DNA of 64,000 bases. It comes from Phenylobacterium zucineum HLK1. GTDB lineage: Bacteria; Pseudomonadota; Alphaproteobacteria; Caulobacterales; Caulobacteraceae. The DNA lies in the NCBI RefSeq assembly GCF_000017265.1, contig NC_011143.1, positions 248,001 through 312,000 on the forward strand, in the 5' to 3' direction. Shown piece by piece: positions 55,689-63,663 of the stretch. How positions within the stretch are numbered: position 1 is the first letter of the stretch; each line of letters opens with the position of its first letter. The position numbers and the translations under genes were made by a program. The notes below the pieces were generated by a model. That model was given only the letters and a program-made list of their open reading frames with translations, searched no databases and had not been told where the DNA came from.

Positions 55689-56495
55689 ATGACCTATGCC
55701 GATATCGTGGTGGATGCGACCCCCAGCCCCACAGTCCGTCAGACCCTGGAGGTGGCGGCCGAGTTCGCCGAGGCGTACGGCGGCTCTCTCTCGGTCGCCG
55801 CGTTCGCTTGGCCACGCGCCTCGACGCTGAACGAAGCGCTCCTTGGCAACGCGGGCGGGTCCGCGCTTCAAGCCTTGGCCTTCGGCGAGGTCCTCGAGAG
55901 CACGCAGGCGATCCATGGCGAGGTCTTCGCTGACCGCCAGGTCGTCACCGACTGGTGCTCGGGCATCTCGGATCCGAATCTGATCCTGAACGAGCATCTG
56001 CTCACAGCGGACCTGGCGATCCTCGGCGCCTCGGCGAGCGGACAATTCGCGAGGGTCGACGCGACGGCGCTTGCCGCCCACTCCGGCGCGCCGGTTCTGC
56101 AGATCGGATCGCGCCGGCCGCGCGTCCCGTTTCGGCAGGTCCTGGTCGCGTGGAAGGACAGCCGGGAAGCTAGGCGGTCCGTCCATGAGGCGCTCCCGCT
56201 TCTGAGGCGCGCCGAGCGCGTCGTCGTCCTCGGCGTCGGCGACGAGGTCAGGAGTGAGCGCTTGGCGCAGGTCGCCGACCATCTGGCGCGACACCAGGTC
56301 GCCGCAACTCATCTTCACCTCTCCAAGGGCGGCGCTGGCGCTTGCGCACAGATCCTGCAGCACGCCGAAACCGAGGGATGTGATCTCCTGGTGAGCGGCG
56401 CCTACAGCCGCCCTCGGTACAGCGAAAGGGTCTTCGGCGGCGTCACGCGGGAGCTTGTGCAGGGCCTGCCAATAGCCTGGCTTTTGGCGCACTGA
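55689..56495 (+). CDS. Tandem universal stress protein
   Basis: This 268-residue protein has two Usp-type halves. The first is partly degraded. The second shows the nucleotide-type motif SGAYSRPRYSERVFGGVTREL and a strand VLVAWKDSREA. AGGAGG precedes the ATG. UspE-like tandem proteins act in general stress survival. It is not visibly coupled to neighbours. Confidence 0.86.
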   Translation: MTYADIVVDATPSPTVRQTLEVAAEFAEAYGGSLSVAAFAWPRASTLNEALLGNAGGSALQALAFGEVLESTQAIHGEVFADRQVVTDWCSGISDPNLILNEHLLTADLAILGASASGQFARVDATALAAHSGAPVLQIGSRRPRVPFRQVLVAWKDSREARRSVHEALPLLRRAERVVVLGVGDEVRSERLAQVADHLARHQVAATHLHLSKGGAGACAQILQHAETEGCDLLVSGAYSRPRYSERVFGGVTRELVQGLPIAWLLAH

Positions 56496-56562
56496 GGCTC
56501 GACCGCTGGTGTCCTGCGCCCTTCGCCGGTCCGCCACGGCTGTAAGCGCCATCGAATCCGCG

Positions 56563-57063
56563 CTAATCGCCGGCCTTCTTCCGCGCCGCGCGACGCTGAC
56601 GTCGGTTTAACGGCTTCCCGGCTTGCGGCGGCGCGGCAGACCGACCGCGTCCCGCCAAGGCGGCGCCCCACGCTTCGTAGTAAGGTTTGAGCCGCTCGGT
56701 CTTGAGCTGGTGCTTGAACGCGATCTGCGCCAGCCAGCCGGTGAAGCGGACACCATGGCGAATACGGACCCCCTGTTCGACGGGCTCGAGTTCGATCCAG
56801 CGTCGTTCCCGGAACCCGATCCAGCCGAGGGTGAACTCCAGCCGCCTTGGCGGGTCGAACGCCGTGATCCTGGCCGGGACTGATTTCCGGGCCACATGGC
56901 CCCAGTTCACCGAAAAACGAACCTTGGCGCCTTCCTTCGCCTCGCCCTCGATCTTCTGATACGGATTCCAACTCGGGTAGTCGTCGAAGCTGGTCAGGCG
57001 ACGCCAGACGACCTGCACCGGCTGACGGATGATCAGCTCGGTCGAATAGGCGATCTCGTTCAT
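56563..57063 (-). CDS. SRPBCC-fold protein
   Basis: This is a START/SRPBCC-domain protein of about 166 residues with a SWNPY motif (residues about 32-36) and a basic C-terminal tail (NRRQRRAARKK). An ATG at 57063 (MNEIAYSTE) gives the usual family start; the frame opens at 57084. The fold binds a small hydrophobic ligand. Function is unknown. A frameshifted relative lies at 62159. Confidence 0.75.
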   Translation of the reverse strand: MNEIAYSTELIIRQPVQVVWRRLTSFDDYPSWNPYQKIEGEAKEGAKVRFSVNWGHVARKSVPARITAFDPPRRLEFTLGWIGFRERRWIELEPVEQGVRIRHGVRFTGWLAQIAFKHQLKTERLKPYYEAWGAALAGRGRSAAPPQAGKPLNRRQRRAARKKAGD

Positions 57064-57235
57064 CGGCCAGACTCCAGACGGCACGACGACGTGCGACCCG
57101 CTTCGACTCTAGGGAATGGTGCTGCAGGCGGCAAACGGTCTCCGACCTCCTCGCGGCTCGGCAACTCGCCTGCCGGTTTGCAGGCCCACCTTCGAGTGGT
57201 CGGCCGCCCGTCGGGGCGTCTCAGCATGGTCGTCC

Positions 57236-57745
57236 TCAAGGTTTCGGAGATGATCCCTTTGGCATCATGATCACCTGGGGTCCGGACCGCCGCGGTGGCG
57301 GGCTGGAGCGAGCGGGGGCCGGGGCGTCGCTTGGCGAGGCCTCTGGAGCAAGGCAGACGAGGCGTAGTGCGCGGGCCTCCGCGTCCGCCACCGGGGGCCG
57401 CCACGCTTCTCGGCTATATGTCGTGCCGGCGTATTCGCCACTCCAGGTGCGACGGGTCGTCTGCACAGTCCGGACCTGTCGGCTCTTGCAGTCGAAGTCG
57501 AAGGTGACCTCAAGCTTCGTAATCGTGCGCCCGGCCTCCAGCTCGGGCTCCCGCAACTCCACGACACCCTGGACGCGTTGGTATCCATGACCATGGTGCT
57601 TGTGTTTTGACTCCATCTCCAACGCCAGCGCCCCTTGGTCGGTGGCGCCCACCGAAGTCAGCGCATCCGGTTCCTGGGCGTGAACGAGACCTGGCAGAAG
57701 CGCCAGCAGGGCCAGGATCAGGCGTTTCCGGATGTTTCGAAGCAC
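57236..57745 (-). CDS. Secreted protein, surface-adhesin-E-like domain
   Basis: This 169-residue protein starts at GTG 57745 with AGAGGAA seven bases upstream. A signal peptide ends near residue 22 (VHAQ). A KHKHHGHGY stretch is followed by a beta-rich domain with FDFDCKSRQVRTV and a Trp-rich segment, and a Pro/Arg tail. The Cys-plus-repeat pattern resembles the surface-adhesin E family; that match is tentative. The KHKHH stretch may bind metal. Confidence 0.6.
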   Translation of the reverse strand: MLRNIRKRLILALLALLPGLVHAQEPDALTSVGATDQGALALEMESKHKHHGHGYQRVQGVVELREPELEAGRTITKLEVTFDFDCKSRQVRTVQTTRRTWSGEYAGTTYSREAWRPPVADAEARALRLVCLAPEASPSDAPAPARSSPPPRRSGPQVIMMPKGSSPKP

Positions 57746-58226
57746 GGCGCAGTTCCTCTGCAACGGCGCTTTCGGCCCCTCGTCCGAAAAGAGCGCCAAC
57801 CAAGAAGACCACGAGCGCGCCCCCGACAGAAGACAGTTAATGGAGGGCGCGGCGCGAACGGCTCGTCACCGCCGGTGAGCGACACCAAGACCAGGGACAC
57901 GACAGAGCGCGCGACCCTGTTGCTTGTTGTTGTCTTACACGGCTCCTTCCATCGAGCCTGGCGACCAGCAGAAAGGTCCGCACGCCGGCGCTGCGGTCGG
58001 CGCGCACCCGATCCAGCCCAGCGGAAGCGCGAGCGCATAAGCTGGCGCCAACTTGAAGACGTGCATGGCGATCTCCCACAGGTAAGCCGGATCAAGGCGC
58101 TGAGCTCGCTGGCCTGCATCTTGGATGAACAGGGGGTGACGAGGAGCGTTCCTTGTGGGTTCAGGCCGGTGCCCTAACGATGCCTGATCGCCGCGTGGGC
58201 TCGCCACCGGCAAAAGGAGTAGGTCT
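57746..58226. other. Gap with stress promoter, no intact gene
   Basis: This 481-base gap contains the candidate EcfG promoter at 58126-58150. On the reverse strand it also has a WEIA-x2-VFKL fragment at about 58030-58095 that has a partner upstream of the second GY-rich gene. Other frames look non-coding. Confidence 0.5.
58126..58150 (+). promoter_or_regulatory. EcfG-like promoter, GY-rich copy 1
   Basis: TGAAC, 16 bases, then CGTT. This is one mismatch from the GGAAC-N16/17-CGTT general-stress promoter of alphaproteobacteria. The start codon lies 76 bases downstream. An equivalent element sits before copy 2 with the same spacing. Confidence 0.6.
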
Positions 58227-58586
58227 ATGAAGGTGCTCATCGCCGCCGCCGCGGCTCTCTCGGTCATTGGCGGCACAGCCGCCGTGGCCCAGCCTTACGA
58301 CTACCGGGGTCAGCAAGACTACTACGATCAACAAGCCCACCATGGGCAGCAGGCGTATCGCGGGCATGGCCAAAACTACGGGGGTTACGTCGCCCCGGCG
58401 CCGTACGGCTATGGCCAGACTTACACAGGCAACGCCCATGCCTATGGGCGTTCCGCCTACTATGGCGATACCCACGGGGCCCGAGCGTACGGGTACGCTG
58501 ATCACTACGATCGTCATTCGCGCCGGGAGGGCCGGCGAGATCGCCACTATGTCGCCCCGCGCGCACGACATGATCGGCATCACTAG
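58227..58586 (+). CDS. GY-rich small secreted protein, copy 1
   Basis: This 119-residue protein has a signal peptide (residues 1-21, ending VAQ). The mature region is dominated by Gly, Tyr, His and Gln, such as YGQTYTGNAHAYGRSAYYG, and ends in RHDRHH. AAAAGGAG precedes the ATG. It resembles low-complexity cell-surface or stress proteins. The His-rich end could bind metal. It has a paralogue at 62950. Function is unknown. Confidence 0.8.
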   Translation: MKVLIAAAAALSVIGGTAAVAQPYDYRGQQDYYDQQAHHGQQAYRGHGQNYGGYVAPAPYGYGQTYTGNAHAYGRSAYYGDTHGARAYGYADHYDRHSRREGRRDRHYVAPRARHDRHH

Positions 58587-58609
58587 GCCTTGACGCTTCG
58601 AGACCGAAC

Positions 58610-58627
58610 CCCCGCCTTCGGGCGGGG
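58610..58627 (+). terminator. Hairpin between GY-rich and zinc-ribbon genes
   Basis: Perfect 7-bp stem CCCCGCC/GGCGGGG with a TTCG tetraloop. It may attenuate the transcript before the zinc-ribbon gene. Confidence 0.5.
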
Positions 58628-58647
58628 CTCTTGCAAGGAGAGTATCC

Positions 58648-59001
58648 GTGAGCGATCCCACCCCTGCTTCGATAACCCCTCATGAAGGGGGCCTGCTTTG
58701 CCCCGCGTGTCGCGTGGACCTGGTGATGTCCGACCGACAGGGCGTCGAGATCGACTATTGCCCGCGGTGCCGTGGCGTCTGGCTGGACCGCGGCGAACTG
58801 GACAAGATCATCGAACGCAGCGCCGCTTACGAAGCCGGCTCGCAGGCGGCGCCGGAACCGCCGGCGGCGCGGCCTGGATATGGGCAGCCGTGGGATGGCG
58901 GGCATTCCGACGAATATCGCGGAGGCCACCATGGCGGGGGTCGCCACGGAGGCGGCCACGGCCGGCGGCGCGGCTTTCTCGGCGGCCTCTTCGACGACTA
59001 G
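58648..59001 (+). CDS. TFIIB-type zinc-ribbon protein
   Basis: This 117-residue protein starts at GTG with AAGGAG upstream. The N-terminal zinc ribbon has CPACRVDL and IDYCPRCRGVWLDRGELDKI. A low-complexity Gly/His tail (GGHHGGGRHGGGHGRRR) follows and ends FLGGLFDD. Proteins of this zf-TFIIB family are common in bacteria but poorly characterised. It pairs with the GY-rich gene. A broken copy lies at 63351. Confidence 0.82.
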   Translation: MSDPTPASITPHEGGLLCPACRVDLVMSDRQGVEIDYCPRCRGVWLDRGELDKIIERSAAYEAGSQAAPEPPAARPGYGQPWDGGHSDEYRGGHHGGGRHGGGHGRRRGFLGGLFDD

Positions 59002-59195
59002 GGCGTGGCGCGAAGCTTTGGCTGACACGCTTGCCCGAGCGCAGATCAAGCAGTCACCTAGGCTTCGAGATCGCCTCGAACCAGCCCACTCCGGCGATCC
59101 TGGATGAAGAGCGGTTCACCCTCTCCCGGTCAGAGAAGGTGGCTCGGGGTCGCGAGGCCTTCTTGGCTCTGATGCCAGCACGCTTCTCGACGCCT

Positions 59196-59480
59196 CTAGT
59201 GTCGGCGCCCCCCGAGATGTCCGAAGCCGTTGTGGCCGCTGGGATATCCGCGCGAGCCGTACCGATTATAGCCGGCGTAATGGCCACGGTCGTAGGCCCG
59301 CGGCGTCACGTAGATCGCGCCTCGGCCATAGCTGTAGGGCGCAACGTAGCCGTAGTTGGGGTGCGAGGAACCGTGGTAGCCGTAGTCGCCCGCGCCGTAG
59401 GTCGAGCACCCGGCCAAGGCGAGACCTGCCAGTCCGGCAACGAACACGGGTCCGATTGTGAAGCGTCTTCTCCTTAGCAT
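59196..59480 (-). CDS. Gly/Tyr-rich small lipoprotein
   Basis: This 94-residue lipoprotein has a basic start (MLRRRRF), a lipobox LAGC near residue 24, and a Gly/Tyr/His-rich mature region (YGYHGSSHPNYGYVAPYSYG). AAGGAGAAC precedes the ATG at 59480. It is similar in composition to the GY-rich proteins but has a lipid anchor. Function is unknown. Confidence 0.68.
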   Translation of the reverse strand: MLRRRRFTIGPVFVAGLAGLALAGCSTYGAGDYGYHGSSHPNYGYVAPYSYGRGAIYVTPRAYDRGHYAGYNRYGSRGYPSGHNGFGHLGGRRH

Positions 59481-59651
59481 GACGCGTTCTCCTTCCTCGC
59501 GGCGTAACGTAGCAGGAAACGACTCGTTCAGATGTCCGCCGCTCGGGTCATCTTCCAACCGCGATGGCGGGCAGAGTTAGGTTGACCCCACCAGCGCGAT
59601 TCGCGCGTTCATCAGCTGCGCTGCAGCTGCGATCAACCGAGAGCAAGATCC

Positions 59652-60545
59652 ATGGGTGCCGGACACGACCACGCGGGCGCGAACACCAACAGCCGTAGGC
59701 TGGCGATCGCTTTGGCGCTGACCAGCACCTTCCTGATCGCCGAAGTGGTGGCGGGCTTCGTCTTCAACAGCCTGGCGCTGCTCTCGGACGCGGCGCACAT
59801 GTTCACCGATGCCGCAGCGCTCGCGATCGCCTTGGCCGCCATTCGGATCGGCTCGCGCAAGCCCGATGATCGCCGCACCTTCGGCTACCGGCGATTCGAG
59901 ATCCTGGCCGCCGCATTCAACGCGATCCTGCTGTTCGGCGTAGCGATCTATGTGCTGGTCGAGGGGATCCGGCGGATCCTGGAACCCGAGGCGGTGCAAT
60001 CGACCGGCATGCTGATCGTCGCCATTCTGGGCCTCGTGATCAACTTGGTGTCGATGCGCCTACTATCGGGCGGCAAGGACAAGAGTCTAAACGTGAAGGG
60101 CGCCTATCTGGAGGTCTGGGCCGACATGCTCGGCTCGCTCGGCGTCATTGTCGGGGCCGTTGTGATCCGCGTGACCGGTTGGCCGTGGGTCGATCCGATC
60201 GTCGCCATCGCGATCGGACTTTGGGTGCTGCCGCGCACCTGGATTCTGCTGCGCGACAGCACGAACATCCTGCTTGAGAGTGCGCCCCGCGGTGTGGTGC
60301 TTGCCGAAATCCGCAAGGCGATCGCTGGAACGCCGGGCGTCGCAGGCGTTCATGACCTGCACGTCTGGGTCACTGGTGCGGACCAGACGAGCGCTTCGGC
60401 CCACGTGGTGCTGGTGGATGGTGCGGAGGCTGAAGACGTCCGCCTGGCTGTCTCGTCGCGTCTGCGCGACGATTACCAACTCGAACACATCACGCTGCAG
60501 ACAGAGCGCATCCCCTGTGAGGATGCAGCTATCGCGCACCTGTAG
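59652..60545 (+). CDS. czcD: CzcD-type CDF zinc/cobalt exporter
   Basis: This is a 297-residue cation diffusion facilitator. The N-terminus is His-rich (MGAGHDHAG). TM2 has AAHMFTDAA with the HxxxD metal site, and TM5 carries EVWADMLGSLGV with the Asp site. The C-terminal cytosolic domain has HDLHVWVTGADQTSASAHVVL. It exports divalent cations against protons from the cytoplasm. Confidence 0.93.
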   Translation: MGAGHDHAGANTNSRRLAIALALTSTFLIAEVVAGFVFNSLALLSDAAHMFTDAAALAIALAAIRIGSRKPDDRRTFGYRRFEILAAAFNAILLFGVAIYVLVEGIRRILEPEAVQSTGMLIVAILGLVINLVSMRLLSGGKDKSLNVKGAYLEVWADMLGSLGVIVGAVVIRVTGWPWVDPIVAIAIGLWVLPRTWILLRDSTNILLESAPRGVVLAEIRKAIAGTPGVAGVHDLHVWVTGADQTSASAHVVLVDGAEAEDVRLAVSSRLRDDYQLEHITLQTERIPCEDAAIAHL

Positions 60546-60644
60546 GCCAGCCGGGGCGAATCCTTTGGGAGCCGTCAACGGGGATGCCACATGTGCCGTG
60601 CGAGATAGAGCGGCTAGAGCAGACCCCGGTGTTCCACCGCGAAC

Positions 60645-61241
60645 CTACTCGGGCGCCGGGCTCAGGATTCTGGGGCGGAGGTTCTCCTGGACCGCGCGCG
60701 CATCGAAGGCCGTCGGATCGTCCACGGGCTTCGCGCCGCGACCCATGACGATCTCAGCAGTGGCCTCGAACTTCTGGATGGTCTGCACGTCGATGCGGCT
60801 GGCGAAGAATGGGCTGCCCATGTGAGGATGCCAGGTGCTCCAGCCGTGGCCTCCATGATAGCGCCACGTCGGCGCGAAGTGTCCAAAGTGAGACCCGTAC
60901 CACGACCCATAGAATGGGTCGGTCTGCAAATAGCTGCGGGTCTGCCTGTCCGTTCTGCGATCGGCGATGGCGAACCAGTCGTAGCCTTGCGCCTGAGTGA
61001 GTTCAGCCGCCCGGAACAGGAGGTAGCTCTCCACCGTCTCCCGGGACGTCAGGCTGTTGCCGGCAAACGTCACTCGCCAACGGTTCGGTTCCAGGCGCTG
61101 CTCGGAGTATCCGCCGCTGGCCTTCTGGCGCGGGAGGTTCGGCTGGTAGGGCGTCGCCGTCGCACAGGCGCTGAGGGTCGCGACGCTCAGCAGGATGACG
61201 AGCGTCTTCGCACCGAGCGCATGTGGCTTAGGCGTTGTCAT
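60645..61241 (-). CDS. CC0125/CC1285-type lipoprotein
   Basis: This 198-residue lipoprotein has a lipobox LSAC near residue 26. The conserved domain begins with YQPNLPRQ and SGGYSEQRL, then includes ESYLLFRAAELTQAQGYDWFAIADR. This family is typical of Caulobacterales and relatives. Its function is unknown. It supports the taxonomic guess. Confidence 0.82.
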   Translation of the reverse strand: MTTPKPHALGAKTLVILLSVATLSACATATPYQPNLPRQKASGGYSEQRLEPNRWRVTFAGNSLTSRETVESYLLFRAAELTQAQGYDWFAIADRRTDRQTRSYLQTDPFYGSWYGSHFGHFAPTWRYHGGHGWSTWHPHMGSPFFASRIDVQTIQKFEATAEIVMGRGAKPVDDPTAFDARAVQENLRPRILSPAPE

Positions 61242-61547
61242 GAACTCAGGCGCCCCCTTCAGCCGATCCTAATGCCTGACAGTACACACGTATGGGGTTC
61301 TTTTCGATACAGGCCGTGAGCCATTGTCAGAGAGGTTGACGCCCATGGAGGGTCCAGTCACGGTCAAAGTCGTCAAGCTGGTGTCGTCGGCATCGCGGCC
61401 ATGGCCCTAAGGGCTCACCGGGCGCGCATCCGGGTTCGGCGCCGTACCGTCGGCAGCTGCCTGTCCTCCAAAAACCGAAGCTTGGCGATGGTCTCAGAGC
61501 GTCGATGGCGCGGGTGGATCCCGTTGCAACCTCAGCCTCGGACCTGC
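61242..61547. other. Gap without a supported gene
   Basis: This is 306 bases between the lipoprotein and the small DUF2188-like gene. Frames on both strands lack signals, family motifs or good starts. I see no clear promoter or hairpin. Confidence 0.4.
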
Positions 61548-61763
61548 TCATCCGGGGAATGGACGCAGCTCTCCATCCGCTTGCTGCAGCAGCACTTCGA
61601 CTGGCCGCCCGGCGCCTTTGGCAGCCCTGGCGAACCTAAGAGCCGCTTCCTCGGCGTCCACCTGGTAGGCGTAGCTACCCATCGAGCCGGCGTCGGAGAT
61701 GACGCGCCAGCCGGCTTGGTGCCGCACGATGGCGATGGAAATGGGCATCTGTTGTGTAGCCAT
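61548..61763 (-). CDS. Small DUF2188-like protein
   Basis: This 71-residue protein starts at ATG 61763 with GGAGG upstream. It has the pattern of a short beta-alpha domain (GWRVISDAGSMGSYAYQVDAE, then AALRFARAAK, then QADGELRPF). This resembles the DUF2188 family. Function is unknown. Confidence 0.6.
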   Translation of the reverse strand: MATQQMPISIAIVRHQAGWRVISDAGSMGSYAYQVDAEEAALRFARAAKGAGRPVEVLLQQADGELRPFPG

Positions 61764-62158
61764 ACTCTGCCTCCGGTTCAGAGCAGGAGGGGATCCGACT
61801 TGGCAATGGCGTGCATCGCGACCGCGCAGCCAGGGAACAGGGCGCGGCCTGCGAGCATGGAGAGCGGTTCGTTGACGACGTGTGCGCCTAAAACCACTGG
61901 GCCTCAATAGTGGCGGTGATGTGATCCAAACGTCCCTGCTACACGCGCCGACGTCGGCGCCTCCATCGGTCCGAACCACGAGCGAAGACTCCGGCCGACA
62001 TCGGAAACCCGGAGGCGGCGCCGAGCCTTGCCCGCAGGCGGCGCGTCTGCTCTTTGATGGGCATGTTCTTCCTCACGACGGGGCGCGCCGCTCGCGAGAC
62101 GACCCGTCGCCGCGTGGTCGGCGCCGGACGGCTATGCTCATCGGGGATGCGCTAAGCG
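61764..62158. other. Gap without a supported gene
   Basis: This is 395 bases of GC-rich DNA between the DUF2188-like gene and the frameshifted SRPBCC gene. One long forward frame exists but has no start signal or recognisable domain, and its codons look non-coding. Confidence 0.4.
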
Positions 62159-62679
62159 ATGCCGGGAATGCACGCCGAGGCGCATGTCGCCGTGCCGCCG
62201 GAGCGGGTTTGGGCGCTGCTCATCTGCTTCGAGAACTACCCCTTGTGGACACGCGCCCTGGCGCTGTCCGGCAAGCTGAAGCCCCACGCGCCCGTCGACT
62301 ATGTCGTTCCGCTCGCTCGCCCGGCCGGACCGATCCGCCGGCTTGCGCTCCCGTGCGAGGTTACGCGCCTGACGCCGGGGCGTAGCCTGGCGCTGTCTTT
62401 CGGGTGGGGCCCGGCCTTATACGCTACGAACTCAGCTTCGAGCTGGAGCGCGACGGGGACGGCAGCCGGCTGCGCCACGGAATTGAGGCTCAGAGCTTCT
62501 TGAGTCGCGTGATCGAGGGGCGGCTGCAGCGGCTGTTGAAGCGTCCCTTCGAAACCTTCGTCAACGATGTGCGCCACCGCTTGGCAGCCCCGGCCGCGCC
62601 GAAGCCGAAGCCCCCGAGGGCCGGGAAATCCAGAGCGCCCCGAAACCTCCCGCCGCCGAAGAGGGGTCGGCGACGGTAG
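62159..62679 (+). pseudogene. SRPBCC-fold protein, frameshifted
   Basis: The first 80 residues (HVAVPPERVWALLICFENYPLW) and the last 90 (IRYELSFELERDGDGSRLRHG) form one SRPBCC domain, but in two frames. The break lies at about 62405-62415 in a G/C run, so a natural indel or a sequencing error is possible. The basic C-terminal tail resembles that of 56563. Confidence 0.7.
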
Positions 62680-62848
62680 GCCTGCCCGGGGCAGCCCCAA
62701 TGCGCCACTGACCTCAGGCTATCTCGGGCAGAATCTCTCACCGCACGAGGTATGCGAGGAGGTCGGCGAGGCTCAAGTTGAAGATGTTGGCGGCGATCTC
62801 CCAAATGCTTGAGTGTCGTACCTCCTGCAGTCCTCAGATCCGGCTAGA

Positions 62849-62873
62849 TGAACGGGAGGTGACGCACAGCGTT
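62849..62873 (+). promoter_or_regulatory. EcfG-like promoter, GY-rich copy 2
   Basis: TGAAC, 16 bases, then CGTT, the same spacing as 58126-58150. It lies 76 bases before the next ATG. The match in sequence and distance to copy 1 supports a shared stress control. Confidence 0.6.
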
Positions 62874-62949
62874 CTCCAGAGGTTCAGGCCCAAAGTCCAT
62901 GATGCCTGATCGCCGCGGGCCTTCGCCCCGCGGCAGAGGAGTGGTTCCC

Positions 62950-63294
62950 ATGAAGTACCTCATTGCCGCCGCGGCGGCGCTTTCGGTCCTCGGAGCCTCG
63001 GCCGCCATGGCGCAGCCCTACGGCTACGGCGGTCAGCAAGGCTACTACGATCAGCAGCCCTATTACGGCCCGCAGCAGCCCTACCGCGGCCAAGCCTATG
63101 ACGATCGCGGCTACGGCGCGCCATACGGCTACGCTCAGCCCTATACGAGTCGTGGCTATGCCTATGGGGGTCCAGCCTACAACGGCGGGCACTACGGCGC
63201 GCGCGCCCACAACTATAGCTACCGCAACGACCGGCACGTTCGCCGGGACCGCCATCATGTCGCCCCCCGGGGCCGTTACGATCGCCACCACTAA
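62950..63294 (+). CDS. GY-rich small secreted protein, copy 2
   Basis: This 114-residue protein has a signal peptide (residues 1-21, ending MAQ) and a Gly/Tyr/Gln/Pro-rich mature part (YGYGGQQGYYDQQPYYG). It ends in RYDRHH, like copy 1. GAGGAG precedes the ATG. It is about 60% similar to 58227 by eye. Confidence 0.8.
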   Translation: MKYLIAAAAALSVLGASAAMAQPYGYGGQQGYYDQQPYYGPQQPYRGQAYDDRGYGAPYGYAQPYTSRGYAYGGPAYNGGHYGARAHNYSYRNDRHVRRDRHHVAPRGRYDRHH

Positions 63295-63313
63295 GTCGTT
63301 TGGCTTGATCCGG

Positions 63314-63341
63314 GACGCTCCGCCCGCGCGGGCGGAGCGTC
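63314..63341 (+). terminator. Strong hairpin after GY-rich copy 2
   Basis: Perfect 12-bp stem GACGCTCCGCCC/GGGCGGAGCGTC with a GCGC loop. It corresponds in position to the hairpin at 58610. Confidence 0.55.
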
Positions 63342-63350
63342 TCCAAGGAG

Positions 63351-63550
63351 TACGAGCGCGCCGCCGCCTATGGACCCCCATACGACCCCCAACGGGACCG
63401 CCAGGCGTCTGCTGGTGACGGGGAGCTGTCGGACGGCGCCTATCGCCCGGACCCGGCGGAGGTCATCGGACCATCGTCACGGCGGGGAGGGGGCATGGCG
63501 GCGGTCACCGCCGACGCCGAGGCTTCCCCCGCCGCGTTTTTGACGACTGG
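63351..63550 (+). pseudogene. Remnant of a second zinc-ribbon protein
   Basis: After an AAGGAG site the coding sequence starts directly at YERAAAYG, equivalent to IERSAAYE in the intact zinc-ribbon gene, so the zinc ribbon itself is missing. Further on, in another frame, HGGGHRRRRGF and VFDD match the intact tail HGGGHGRRRGF and LFDD. It is the decayed second half of the duplicated unit. Confidence 0.65.
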
Positions 63551-63663
63551 CGGAGCACAAAATCGGCAACCCGCTTCGGCCGTGGCCGTTGCGACCGAGG
63601 TCCTCTCCGTCCTAGGCGCTGACAGGTCAAATACCGCCTGGCGCCGTCTCATCGCGACCCATA

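Noticed and set aside
53164-55815. Very long reverse-strand frame (883 codons) opposite czcA copy 2
   Set aside because: It is a composition shadow of czcA: no start signal, no known domain, very rich in Arg, Gly and His. Similar shadows lie opposite cusA (14881-17004) and czcA copy 1 (36069-37724).
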